Shown: positions 51,565 through 59,455 of the stretch, piece by piece | Layout of the letters: the number at the start of each line of letters is the position of its first letter | Position numbering within the stretch: position 1 is the first letter of the stretch | Assembly: GCF_000689415.1 (NCBI RefSeq) | Contig: NZ_HG322950.1 | Location: 5,897,501 to 5,961,500 of the forward strand | Direction: 5' to 3' | DNA from: Pseudomonas knackmussii B13 | Lineage (GTDB): Bacteria; Pseudomonadota; Gammaproteobacteria; Pseudomonadales; Pseudomonadaceae | DNA length: 64,000 nt | Notes under the pieces: model-generated | Told to the model about the DNA's origin: nothing | Seen by the model: the letters and a program-made list of their open reading frames with translations, nothing else | Databases searched by the model: none | Translations under genes and position numbers: made by a program

Positions 51565-51988
51565 GAAACTCTCTCCCGTGTTTTGGTGGACTCGCCCCAG
51601 GAAAACGAACCCGGGCTCAAGTCTAAGCGCAGTGTCTGGCTTTGTAACGCGCCGGCCGCCCTACCTCAGCACTCCGACCATTGCAGCCGCTCCCCGCGAA
51701 GCGCTTCGTCAGCTCCGCCAGCTGCACCGGACCTGCATCGGTGCACGCCATGCAGGCACCGAAGCATGAATCTTGCCAGTTCGATGAAAAGCCCTTGTAT
51801 TCAGGCCCTTAGCGAAAAACACGGGTTTCCGGGCAATGGCCGGGTGCCATGCATCGCACCAGAAGCGCGCAGCGATGGTGGTGCAGCTGCGCAAAAACTG
51901 TGCAACGACTCGATCCCGCGCCTCGCCGCAGGCCCGGCGAACGCCGTGGTAGACTGCCGGCCGACTCCATTTCCGGAACCCCGCTGCC
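51565..51988. other. glnK-ubiK intergenic control region
   Basis: 424 bp without a gene between two divergent genes. It should hold the glnK-amtB promoter. I see a TGCACCG dyad at 51723-51745 (own entry), and a TGGCAC...TTGC pair on the minus strand near 51833-51850 with the wrong 7-bp spacing for sigma-54. The remainder is unremarkable. Confidence 0.5.
51723..51745. promoter_or_regulatory. NtrC-like dyad upstream of glnK
   Basis: TGCACCG (51723-51729) and CGGTGCA (51739-51745) form a perfect inverted repeat, about 160-180 bp upstream of the glnK start, where an NtrC enhancer is expected. The spacing is wider than the 17-bp NtrC consensus, so it is only a candidate. Confidence 0.4.
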
Positions 51989-52255
51989 ATGCTGCCGCCC
52001 AAAGCCCTCCTCGACGCCCTCAGCCACCAGGCCAGCCGCCTCTTCGGCGGTGAATCGCCGCTGCCCCGCGCGGAGCTGGAGGCGCAGTTCAAGGTCCTGC
52101 TGCAGAGCGCCTTCGGCAAGCTCGACCTGGTCAGCCGCGACGAGTTCGACAGCCAGATGGTGGTGCTCGCCCGCACTCGCGCCCGCCTCGAGGCGCTGGA
52201 GGCGAAGGTCGCCGAGATGGAAGCCAAGCTCACCCCGCCCACCGAGGCCGAATAA
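51989..52255 (+). CDS. ubiK: Ubiquinone biosynthesis accessory factor UbiK
   Basis: 88 residues. N-terminal amphipathic helix, C-terminal coiled coil (RARLEALEAKVAEMEAKL), BMFP/YqiC family. Stabilises the Ubi metabolon with UbiJ in aerobic ubiquinone synthesis. 34 bp before yifB, likely one operon. Confidence 0.9.
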   Translation: MLPPKALLDALSHQASRLFGGESPLPRAELEAQFKVLLQSAFGKLDLVSRDEFDSQMVVLARTRARLEALEAKVAEMEAKLTPPTEAE

Positions 52256-52289
52256 GCCGCCGCAAGCGGTCTGCGATCAAGGAGCGATC

Positions 52290-53777
52290 ATGTCCCTGGC
52301 CATCGTCCACAGCCGCGCGCAAGTCGGCGTCGAAGCCCCGGGAGTTACAGTGGAGGCGCACCTGGCCAACGGCCTGCCTTCGCTGACCCTGGTGGGCCTG
52401 CCGGAAACGGCGGTGAAGGAAAGCAAGGACCGCGTGCGCAGCGCCATCCTCAACTCGGGCTTCGATTTCCCCGCCCGCCGCATCACCCTGAACCTCGCTC
52501 CAGCCGACCTCCCAAAGGACGGCGGCCGCTTCGACCTGGCCATCGCCCTGGGCATTCTCGCGGCCAACGGCCAGTTGCCGGCAGCTTCGCTCGAACCCCT
52601 GGAATGCCTCGGTGAACTTGCGCTTTCAGGGACCGTGCGCCCCGTTCAGGGCGTGCTTCCGGCAGCCCTGGCAGCGCGTGCGGCAGGGCGCGCTCTGGTA
52701 GTACCGAAGGAAAATGCCGAAGAAGCCAGCCTGGCCAGCGGCCTGGTCGTCTACGCCGTAGGCCACCTGCTGGAACTCGCGGCGCACCTGAGCGGGCAAA
52801 CGCCCCTGGCGCCCTACCAGGCCAATGGCCTGCTGCGTGAATCACCGCCCTACCCCGACCTCGCCGAAGTCCAGGGCCAGAGCGCCGCCAAGCGCGCGCT
52901 ACTGGTAGCAGCGGCTGGAGCCCACAATCTGCTTTTGAGCGGCCCGCCCGGCACCGGCAAGACCCTGCTGGCCAGCCGCTTGCCCGGTCTGCTGCCGCCG
53001 TTGAACGAAGACGAAGCCCTGCGCGTGGCGGCCATCCATTCGGTATCCGGGCGCGGTCCGCTGACCCACTGGCCGCAACGCCCGTTCCGCCAGCCGCATC
53101 ACACCGCATCCGCGGCCGCGCTGGTGGGTGGCGGGGGACGTCCGCAGCCTGGCGAAATCACGTTGGCGCATGAGGGCGTGCTTTTCCTCGATGAGCTTCC
53201 GGAGTTCGACCGCAAGGTCCTGGAAGTCCTGCGCGAGCCGTTGGAGAACGGCGAGATCGTCATCGCCCGAGCCAACGGGCGCGTGCGCTTTCCCGCGCGC
53301 TTCCAGTTGGTGGCGGCGATGAATCCCTGCCCCTGCGGCTACCTGGGCGATCCCAGCGGGCGCTGCCGCTGCACGCCGGAGCAGATCCAGCGCTACCGCG
53401 CCAAGCTTTCCGGCCCGCTGCTCGACCGCATCGACCTGCATCTCACCGTCAGCCGAGAAACCACGCGCCTGGCGCCCCAGGCGAGTGCCGAAAGCAGCGC
53501 CGACATCGCCGCGCGTGTCGCCGTGGCGCGCGAACGCCAGCTGCATCGCCAAGGTTGTCCGAACGCTTTCCTCGACCTGAAATCCATGCACCAAAATTGT
53601 GCACTGAGCGATCAAGACCAAGCATGGCTGGAAACTGCTGGCGAGCGGATGAACCTCTCCCTGCGCGCCCTCCACCGCATCCTCAAGGTCGCCCGCACCC
53701 TGGCGGACCTGGAAGGCGTCGCCGCCATCACCCGTCCGCACCTGGCCGAAGCCCTGCAGTACCGCGCTGGCCACTAG
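52290..53777 (+). CDS. comM: Mg-chelatase-like AAA ATPase YifB/ComM
   Basis: 495 residues. N-terminal Lon-protease-S16-like domain, then AAA+ with Walker A in LSGPPGTGKTLLA, Walker B VLFLDELPEFDRK, and zinc-type CPCGYLGDPSGRCRC. ComM (E. coli YifB) is a branch-migration helicase used in natural transformation. AAGGAG 6 bp before ATG 52290. Its TAG stop shares the tetranucleotide CTAG with the convergent DUF1127 gene. Confidence 0.93.
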   Translation: MSLAIVHSRAQVGVEAPGVTVEAHLANGLPSLTLVGLPETAVKESKDRVRSAILNSGFDFPARRITLNLAPADLPKDGGRFDLAIALGILAANGQLPAASLEPLECLGELALSGTVRPVQGVLPAALAARAAGRALVVPKENAEEASLASGLVVYAVGHLLELAAHLSGQTPLAPYQANGLLRESPPYPDLAEVQGQSAAKRALLVAAAGAHNLLLSGPPGTGKTLLASRLPGLLPPLNEDEALRVAAIHSVSGRGPLTHWPQRPFRQPHHTASAAALVGGGGRPQPGEITLAHEGVLFLDELPEFDRKVLEVLREPLENGEIVIARANGRVRFPARFQLVAAMNPCPCGYLGDPSGRCRCTPEQIQRYRAKLSGPLLDRIDLHLTVSRETTRLAPQASAESSADIAARVAVARERQLHRQGCPNAFLDLKSMHQNCALSDQDQAWLETAGERMNLSLRALHRILKVARTLADLEGVAAITRPHLAEALQYRAGH

Positions 53778-54004
53778 CAGCGCCAGAACGGCCGCAGCGC
53801 CTCGATGCGCGCCTGCTCGCGGCTGATGCCGATGTCGCGCAATTGCTCGTCGCTCAGCTCAAGCAGCTGGCGACGGGTCCGCACCCGCCGCCAGAACTGC
53901 TGCCAGCGAGTCTCCTGCGGGTAGCGCGGCGCCACCGCGCGCCCGTTGATATCCAGGAGTTCTTGTTGATACAGGGTCAGGCGTACATCGCTCATGCCGC
54001 TCAT
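53774..54004 (-). CDS. DUF1127 small protein
   Basis: 76 residues. C-terminal YjiS-like domain: WQQFWRRVRTRRQLLELSDE QLRDIGISREQARIEALRPF. Often a small regulatory or phosphate/stress-linked protein in proteobacteria; role unknown. The start at 54004 has GGAGG 10 bp upstream; an upstream ATG (54058) adds 18 residues without a site. Convergent with comM and overlapping its stop codon. Confidence 0.85.
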   Translation of the reverse strand: MSGMSDVRLTLYQQELLDINGRAVAPRYPQETRWQQFWRRVRTRRQLLELSDEQLRDIGISREQARIEALRPFWRC

Positions 54005-54056
54005 GTCGTCGTTCCTCCAGTGAGCCTGGAGAAATCCTGACCAATCCACGAATTTC

Positions 54057-54180
54057 ATTACAGATTCAAACTCGCGCTATTCTCTCGATACAGATCCGCC
54101 GAATTGCCATCTGAATGGCCTTTTTCAGCACGATCTGTACTGGTCTTCCAGGAAAGCACCTGCGACGAGGAATCTGTAAT
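54057..54180 (+). promoter_or_regulatory. Four TACAGAT repeats before the MocR gene
   Basis: ATTACAGATTC (54057-54067) is the exact inverse of GAATCTGTAAT (54170-54180, overlapping the start codon). Inside them TACAGATC (54089-54096) is the inverse of GATCTGTA (54132-54139). So there are two nested inverted repeats, with the copies in each half 30 and 39 bp apart. MocR regulators bind such repeats in their own promoters. Confidence 0.8.
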
Positions 54181-55624
54181 GAAGCGCTACTCGCAACTGG
54201 CCCAGACCCTGGGTCAACGCATCGAGCAGGGGCTCTACCGTCCCGGCGACCGCCTGCCCTCGGTGCGCACGCTGAGCGAAGAGTACGGCGTCAGTATCAG
54301 CACGGTGCAGCAGGCCTATCGGGTCCTGGAAGACAGCGGCCTGGTCGAACCACGGCCGAAATCCGGCTACTTCGTCCCCGAGCGGCGCCATATCCCGGCG
54401 TTGCCGGCCATGACCCGGCCGGCGCAGCGCCCGGTGGAAATTTCGCAATGGGACCAGGTACTGGAGCAAGTGCGCAGCGCTCCCGGCGGCGAGCTTGTGC
54501 AACTCGGTCGCGGCACGCCAGACATTGCCAGCCCCTCGCTAAGACCGATGCAGCGCGCCATGGCCAACGCCGCACGCCGCACCGACCTGCGCAGCCTGGG
54601 CTACGAGGGCATCCAAGGGTCCCTGCCGCTACGCGAGCAGATTTCCCGCCTGATGCTGGACTCCGGTTGCCAGGTGCCACCGAGCGAGCTGGTGATCACT
54701 ACAGGTTGCCAGGAAGCGCTGGCCGTCACCCTGCGCGCCATCTGCCAGCCGGGCGACATCGTCGCCATCGACTCGCCGAGCTTCCACGGCGCCATGCAGG
54801 CGCTCAAGGCCCACGGGCTCAAGGCGCTGGAGATTCCCACCGACCCCGCCAACGGCGTCAGCCTGGAGGCCCTGGAACTGGCGATGGAACAGTGGCCAGT
54901 GAAACTGATCCTGCTCACGCCCAACTGCAACAACCCGCTGGGCTACATCATGCCCGACGCCCGCAAGCGCGCCCTGCTCAACCTGGCGCAGTGCTACGAC
55001 GTGCCGATCCTCGAAGACGATGTGTATGGCGAGCTGGCGTATTGTTATCCGCGACCGCGCAGCATCAAGTCGTTCGACACCGACGACCGCGTGCTGCTGG
55101 CCAGTTCCTTCTCCAAGACGGTGGCGCCCGGCCTGCGTACCGGCTGGGTGGCGCCGGGGCGCTATCTGGATCGCATCCTGCACTTCAAGTACATCGCCAG
55201 CGGCACCTGTGCGCCGCAGCCGCAGATGGCCCTGGCCGAGTTCGTCGGCGGCGGACACTACGAGCCGCACATCCGCCGCATGCGCGCGCAGTACCAGCGC
55301 CATCGCGACCTGATGAGCGATTGGGTCTACCGCTACTTCCCCGAGGGCACCCGCGCCAGCCGGCCGCAGGGCGGCTTCATGCTTTGGGTCGAGCTGGCCC
55401 CTGAGTTCGACAGCGTGCGCCTGAACCAGCTGCTGCGTAGCGAGGGGGTGCAGGTGGCGGCGGGCAACATTTTCTCCGCCTCTGGCAAATACCGGAATTG
55501 CCTGCGCATGAACTATTCCAACCGAGAGCTGGCGCGCATCGAAGAAGCGGTACGCAAGGTCGGCGCCGGCGCCACGGCGCTGACTGCCGATTTACGCCGA
55601 CTGGCCGAGAGCGAGCCGGCCTGA
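54179..55624 (+). CDS. MocR-type GntR/aminotransferase regulator
   Basis: 481 residues. N-terminal GntR winged HTH (about 1-80: RLPSVRTLSEEYGVSISTVQ) linked to a fold-type I aminotransferase-like domain (about 110-470) with PLP Lys in ASSFSKTVAPGLRTGWVAPG and Asp in ILEDDVYGELAYC. The PLP site is intact. The regulated gene is unknown; neighbours are DUF1127 (divergent) and pchP. GAGG 8 bp before ATG 54179. PA5283 of PAO1 is a likely counterpart. Confidence 0.9.
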   Translation: MKRYSQLAQTLGQRIEQGLYRPGDRLPSVRTLSEEYGVSISTVQQAYRVLEDSGLVEPRPKSGYFVPERRHIPALPAMTRPAQRPVEISQWDQVLEQVRSAPGGELVQLGRGTPDIASPSLRPMQRAMANAARRTDLRSLGYEGIQGSLPLREQISRLMLDSGCQVPPSELVITTGCQEALAVTLRAICQPGDIVAIDSPSFHGAMQALKAHGLKALEIPTDPANGVSLEALELAMEQWPVKLILLTPNCNNPLGYIMPDARKRALLNLAQCYDVPILEDDVYGELAYCYPRPRSIKSFDTDDRVLLASSFSKTVAPGLRTGWVAPGRYLDRILHFKYIASGTCAPQPQMALAEFVGGGHYEPHIRRMRAQYQRHRDLMSDWVYRYFPEGTRASRPQGGFMLWVELAPEFDSVRLNQLLRSEGVQVAAGNIFSASGKYRNCLRMNYSNRELARIEEAVRKVGAGATALTADLRRLAESEPA

Positions 55625-55642
55625 GGCCGGCCCGCGAAGGGC

Positions 55643-56695
55643 TTACTGAATCTGTTCCGGGGTGACGATCACCCAGTTCTTGTCCGCGGTGACCGGCTGG
55701 CCGAGCTTGGCCTGGGCTTCGGCATTCTTCTTCATCATGCCGTTGAGCTGGTCCATGTATTTGGCCTTGCGGTTCACCCACAGGTGGATGCCGTTCTCGG
55801 CGGTGCCGTTGAACAGCATGTAGCCATCGCTGCTCGGGGTATCGCCGGCGACCAGGATCGGCCGCTTGAACTGGTCGATGTAGGTGAGGATCGCCGCCTG
55901 CTTGCCGGCCATCCAGGTCGCCGGAGTCCACAGGTACGGCGTGACGACCAGGTTCTCGTTGGCCTTCGGATCGTATTTGCCAGCGCTGATCTGCTTGCGC
56001 GCGGTGGTCAGCTCGCCGGTCTTCGGATCCTTCAGCAGGGTGGTCACGCCGATGACGTTCTGCGGCTTCACGTTGTAGCCGTACTTGGGATCGGCGGCGA
56101 CCATGCGCACCAGCTCCTCGTGGGCGGCGGTCATCACGTAGACCTCGATGCCGTTCTCCATGAGCTTGTTGTACAGCTCGGCCTGGCCGGCGAAGACCTT
56201 CGGCGGCTGGATCTCGATGCTCTTCACCGCGTCACCGTCGAGGTAGGTGCTGGGGATCGGCTTGCCATAGGCCATCAGCTCGTCGACGTAGCCCTTCAGC
56301 TCCTTGAGCGAGAAGCCGGAGAACACCTGGGCGACCCAGGGGTAGCAGACCATGTCGTCGACTTCGCACAGCCGGTAGTAGTAGCTGTTCAGGCTTTCCT
56401 TCTGGCCGTTGACGTCCTTGAACGGCATCAGCTTGAGCGAAGGGTCGAGCTTCTCCCGGGTCAGCACGCCCTTCATTTCCAGGAACGGCAGCAGCGCCTC
56501 TTCCAGGTCGTAGCGGTAGCTGGTGTTGTCCATGTCGAAGACGGCGAAGGCGCCCTTGTTGGCGTTGGCCGCGATCAGGGCGTCGAGCTGCTTGGCGGCC
56601 GGCTCCGGCCAGTGCTTGAGTTCGGTGGCGGCGCTGGCGGTGCCGGCAAGGCCGGCAAGGAGCAGGCTGGCGAGCAAGGTACGCATCGGCTTCAT
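55643..56695 (-). CDS. pchP: Phosphorylcholine phosphatase
   Basis: 350 residues, secreted to the periplasm (MKPMRTLLASLLLAGLAG then TASA). HAD superfamily with motif I FDMDNTSYRYD, the TAAH motif region (YVMTAAHEELV) and GDTPSSDGYM. PchP frees choline from phosphorylcholine produced by hemolytic phospholipase C. In PAO1 a choline transporter gene (PA5291) precedes it; not here. GGGGA is 5-6 bp before ATG 56695. Confidence 0.92.
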   Translation of the reverse strand: MKPMRTLLASLLLAGLAGTASAATELKHWPEPAAKQLDALIAANANKGAFAVFDMDNTSYRYDLEEALLPFLEMKGVLTREKLDPSLKLMPFKDVNGQKESLNSYYYRLCEVDDMVCYPWVAQVFSGFSLKELKGYVDELMAYGKPIPSTYLDGDAVKSIEIQPPKVFAGQAELYNKLMENGIEVYVMTAAHEELVRMVAADPKYGYNVKPQNVIGVTTLLKDPKTGELTTARKQISAGKYDPKANENLVVTPYLWTPATWMAGKQAAILTYIDQFKRPILVAGDTPSSDGYMLFNGTAENGIHLWVNRKAKYMDQLNGMMKKNAEAQAKLGQPVTADKNWVIVTPEQIQ

Positions 56696-56992
56696 GGTTT
56701 TTCCCCGGATGGTCGTGTGGGTTGGGGAGGAACCGCTGCTCGGCCCCTCCCTGGACTAGTCCAGAGCTGACCCTAGCAAAGCCTCATTGCAGTTCGACGA
56801 CGAGGGCGACGCCCAGCGTTGCGACAGCGCCAGAACGTGGTTGATAGCGACATTGCATGCCGGATAACGGCAAGTTCCCGCGAGATTCCGCCCTTTACCG
56901 TGTAGGAGCGGATCTTATCCGCGAAGTCCCTACACCCCGCTCCCCGCCAACATGAGCGCGCCATGCGGGCGCATCGCGAACAAAGTCCGCTC
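56696..56992. other. pchP-LysR gap with REP elements
   Basis: 297 bp. It starts with pchP leader DNA and then holds two REP-type palindromes (own entry). No gene is evident. A short Pro-free frame on the minus strand (56773-57177) overlaps the LysR gene and has no support. Confidence 0.5.
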
Positions 56993-56999
56993 CTACGAG
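56901..56999. repeat. REP element pair (pchP-LysR)
   Basis: Left copy GTAGGAGCGGATCTTATCCG (56902 on) and its inverted right half near 56971-56999 (TCGCGAAC ... GTCCGCTCCTACGA). The right copy overlaps the last codons and stop of the LysR gene. Confidence 0.8.
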
Positions 57000-57913
57000 A
57001 GCATTTCCACCTCGGGCAGTTGCATGGTCCGCACTTCGGCGAGCAGGAAGTCGCGCAGCCGGCGCAGGCGCTCCTGCTGGCGCCGCGCCTTCGGCCAGAC
57101 CAGGTAGTAGCACTCGCCACTGGCCACCGCGGTCGGCCAAGGCAGCGCCAGGCGGCCGAGGCCGGCATCCTCGGCAACCATCACCAGGTCACCGATGGAC
57201 AGGCCATAACCGCGCGTCGCCGCGACTATGCCCAGCTCCAGGGTATCGAAGACCTGCCCGCCCTTGAGCGACACCTGCTCGCTCAGACCCATGCGCTGCA
57301 GCCAGCGGCGCCAGTCGCGGCGGTCCGGCGTCGGATGCAGCAATTCGGCCGCGGCCAGGCGCTCGACGTCCCAGGGGCCATCGTCGAGCAGCTGTGGCGC
57401 ACCTACCGGGATCAACCATTCAGGGAACAGCAAAGCGCTCTCCCAGTCCTCCGGGAAATTGCCGTCGCCCAGCAGCACCGCACAGTCGAAGGGCTCGTGG
57501 GCGAAGTCGACGCGGTCGACGTCCATCCAGGCGCTGGTCAATTGCACCTCGACATCGTTGTTGCTCATGCGGAACGCGCTCAGGCGCGGCAGCAGCCAAC
57601 GCATGGTCAGGGTCGAGGGGGCTTTCAAGCGCAGCACGTCCTCGTCGCTACGCAGGGCGGCGCAAGCGCGCTCCAGCGCATTGAAGCCGTCGCGCAGGCC
57701 GGGCAGCAGCAGGCGCGCCGGCTCGGTCAGGCGCAGCTGGCGGCCTTGCCGAACGAACAGCTGGCAGTCGAAATGCTCCTCCAGGGTGCGCACATGGCGG
57801 CTGACGGCGCTCTGGGTGATCGCCAGTTCCTGGGCTGCGCGGGTGAACGACGAATGCCGCGCGGCCGCCTCGAAGGCGCGCAGGGCGTAGAGCGGCGGCA
57901 GACGGCGATTCAC
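56993..57913 (-). CDS. LysR family regulator (GcvA-type)
   Basis: 306 residues from GTG 57913 (NRRLPPLYALRAFEAAARHS), chosen because GGAG lies 8 bp upstream and this is the usual GcvA-family start; ATG 57931 would place the start inside the palindrome. HTH SFTRAAQELAITQSAVSRHV then a LysR substrate domain. The stop codon TAG and final Leu-Ser come from a REP palindrome. Divergent from the MATE gene with two T-N11-A boxes between. PA5293 in PAO1. Confidence 0.88.
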   Translation of the reverse strand: MNRRLPPLYALRAFEAAARHSSFTRAAQELAITQSAVSRHVRTLEEHFDCQLFVRQGRQLRLTEPARLLLPGLRDGFNALERACAALRSDEDVLRLKAPSTLTMRWLLPRLSAFRMSNNDVEVQLTSAWMDVDRVDFAHEPFDCAVLLGDGNFPEDWESALLFPEWLIPVGAPQLLDDGPWDVERLAAAELLHPTPDRRDWRRWLQRMGLSEQVSLKGGQVFDTLELGIVAATRGYGLSIGDLVMVAEDAGLGRLALPWPTAVASGECYYLVWPKARRQQERLRRLRDFLLAEVRTMQLPEVEMLS

Positions 57914-57925
57914 GGCGAACACTCC

Positions 57926-57948
57926 ATGCATGAGTTTGACTCATGCAT
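57926..57948. promoter_or_regulatory. LysR box 1
   Basis: ATGCATGAGT (57926-57935), TTG, ACTCATGCAT (57939-57948): a perfect 10-bp inverted repeat. Its core TGAGTTTGACTCA (57931-57943) is a T-N11-A LysR site. Confidence 0.85.
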
Positions 57949-58040
57949 TGCATCGCTTTTTTCCTTTTGTGGGAAGCCCTCCAGAGCCCACAGAATCAGC
58001 AGATCGAAACCAAGGCGCGCGCCTGAGCGAGCGTCTTCAT

Positions 58041-58053
58041 TGAGCCAGACTCA
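58041..58053. promoter_or_regulatory. LysR box 2, just before the MATE start
   Basis: TGAGCCAGACTCA, the same TGAG-N5-CTCA design as box 1, 110 bp away and only 4 bp before the MATE start codon. It matches T-N11-A, so binding here would block the MATE start region. Confidence 0.75.
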
Positions 58054-58057
58054 TTTC

Positions 58058-59455
58058 ATGCCTACTGCCTACCAGACCGAACTGAAGGCCATCCTGCGCT
58101 TGGCCGGACCGCTGATCGCCGCGCAGCTGGCTTATGTCGCCATGCTTTTCATCGACACCCTGATGATGGGCAAGCTCGGCCCGCAGGCGCTGGCCGCGGG
58201 TGGCCTGGGCGCCTCTACCTATGCATTCGTGTCGACCGTGTGCAGCGGCGTGGTGGCCGCCACCGGCAACCTGGTGGCGATCCGACATGGCGCCCGGGAC
58301 AAAGCCGGCGCCGCCCGTGCGGTCCAGGCCGGGCTCTGGGTCGGCGGCGGCCTGGCCTTGTTGGCCGGCACCCTGCTGTGGAACCTGGAGCCGGTGCTGC
58401 TGACTTTCGGCCAGGCGCCGGAAACAATGCAGGGCACCATGAGTTTTCTGCACAGCATCGTCTTTGCCCTGCCCGGCTACATGGCCTTCATGGTGCTGCG
58501 CGGCTTCACCAGCGCCATCGAGCGCACCGGCCCGGTGATGGCCATCAGCGTGCTCGGCGCCCTGGCCAACCTGTTGCTGAACAGCGCTTTCCTGCACGGC
58601 TGGTTCGGCCTGCCGCGCCTCGGCCTGGCCGGCATCGGCCTGGTCACGGCGATCGTCATGAACCTGCTGCCGCTGGCGCTCGCCCTCTACCTGCGCTGGC
58701 ATCCGGCTTACGCCGGCTATTCCCTGCTGCGCGGGCTCGCCCGGCCGGACCGGCAAGGCATCGGCGACACGCTTCGCCTGGGCCTACCCATCGGCGGCAC
58801 CTACGCAGTGGAGTCCGGCATGTTCGCCGTCGCCACCCTGTGCATGGGCGCGATCGGCGCCACGGCGCTGGCGGCGCACCAGATCGCCATCCAATCGGTG
58901 TACCTGGCGTTCATGGTCCCGGTGGGCATTTCCTACGCGGTGACCTTCCGTATCGGCCAGCACTTCGGCGCCGGACGCCTGCTCGAAGCGCGGCGCGCCG
59001 GGCGCGTGGGCATCGGTTTCGGCGCGCTGTGCATGTTCGCTTTTGCCGGATTGTTCTGGCTGGCGCCACGGCAAGTCATCGGGCTGTTCCTCGACCTCGA
59101 TGCGCCGGGCAACCGCGAAGTGGTGCTGTTGGCGACGAGCCTGCTGGCGATTGCCGCCTGGTTCGAGCTGTTCGACGGCCTGCAGAGCATCGCCATGGGC
59201 GCCATCCGTGGGCTGAAGGATGCCCGCACCACTTTCCTGGTCGGGCTCGCCGGCTACTGGCTGGCCGGTGTGCCGCTGGCCTGGCTGCTGGCCTTCCCGG
59301 CCGGCTGGGGGCCGCAAGGCGTGTGGTGGGGATTGGCTGCGGGATTGGCCTGCACCGCGCTAGGGCTGTGCCTGGCTTTCGAATGGCGTACGGCGCGTCT
59401 GCTGCAACCGGCGCCGCTGCCGGGGCTCAGTTGCCCACCGGGTCCTGCTGCCTGA
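58058..59455 (+). CDS. MATE family efflux protein (NorM-like)
   Basis: 465 residues, twelve predicted membrane helices, N-terminal LRLAGPLIAAQLAYVAMLFI DTLMMGKLG typical of NorM. Sodium- or proton-driven export of cationic compounds. No Shine-Dalgarno sequence: the region before ATG 58058 is occupied by LysR box 2. Likely controlled by the divergent LysR gene. PA5294 in PAO1. Confidence 0.9.
   Translation: MPTAYQTELKAILRLAGPLIAAQLAYVAMLFIDTLMMGKLGPQALAAGGLGASTYAFVSTVCSGVVAATGNLVAIRHGARDKAGAARAVQAGLWVGGGLALLAGTLLWNLEPVLLTFGQAPETMQGTMSFLHSIVFALPGYMAFMVLRGFTSAIERTGPVMAISVLGALANLLLNSAFLHGWFGLPRLGLAGIGLVTAIVMNLLPLALALYLRWHPAYAGYSLLRGLARPDRQGIGDTLRLGLPIGGTYAVESGMFAVATLCMGAIGATALAAHQIAIQSVYLAFMVPVGISYAVTFRIGQHFGAGRLLEARRAGRVGIGFGALCMFAFAGLFWLAPRQVIGLFLDLDAPGNREVVLLATSLLAIAAWFELFDGLQSIAMGAIRGLKDARTTFLVGLAGYWLAGVPLAWLLAFPAGWGPQGVWWGLAAGLACTALGLCLAFEWRTARLLQPAPLPGLSCPPGPAA

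Noticed and set aside
51833..51850. TGGCAC...TTGC on the minus strand as a sigma-54 promoter for glnK
   Set aside because: The spacing between the two boxes is 7, not the required 5, and it is about 270 bp from the start codon.
56773..57177. A 134-residue minus-strand frame after pchP
   Set aside because: Overlaps the LysR gene in another frame and contains Arg/Cys/Trp-rich shadow sequence and REP DNA.
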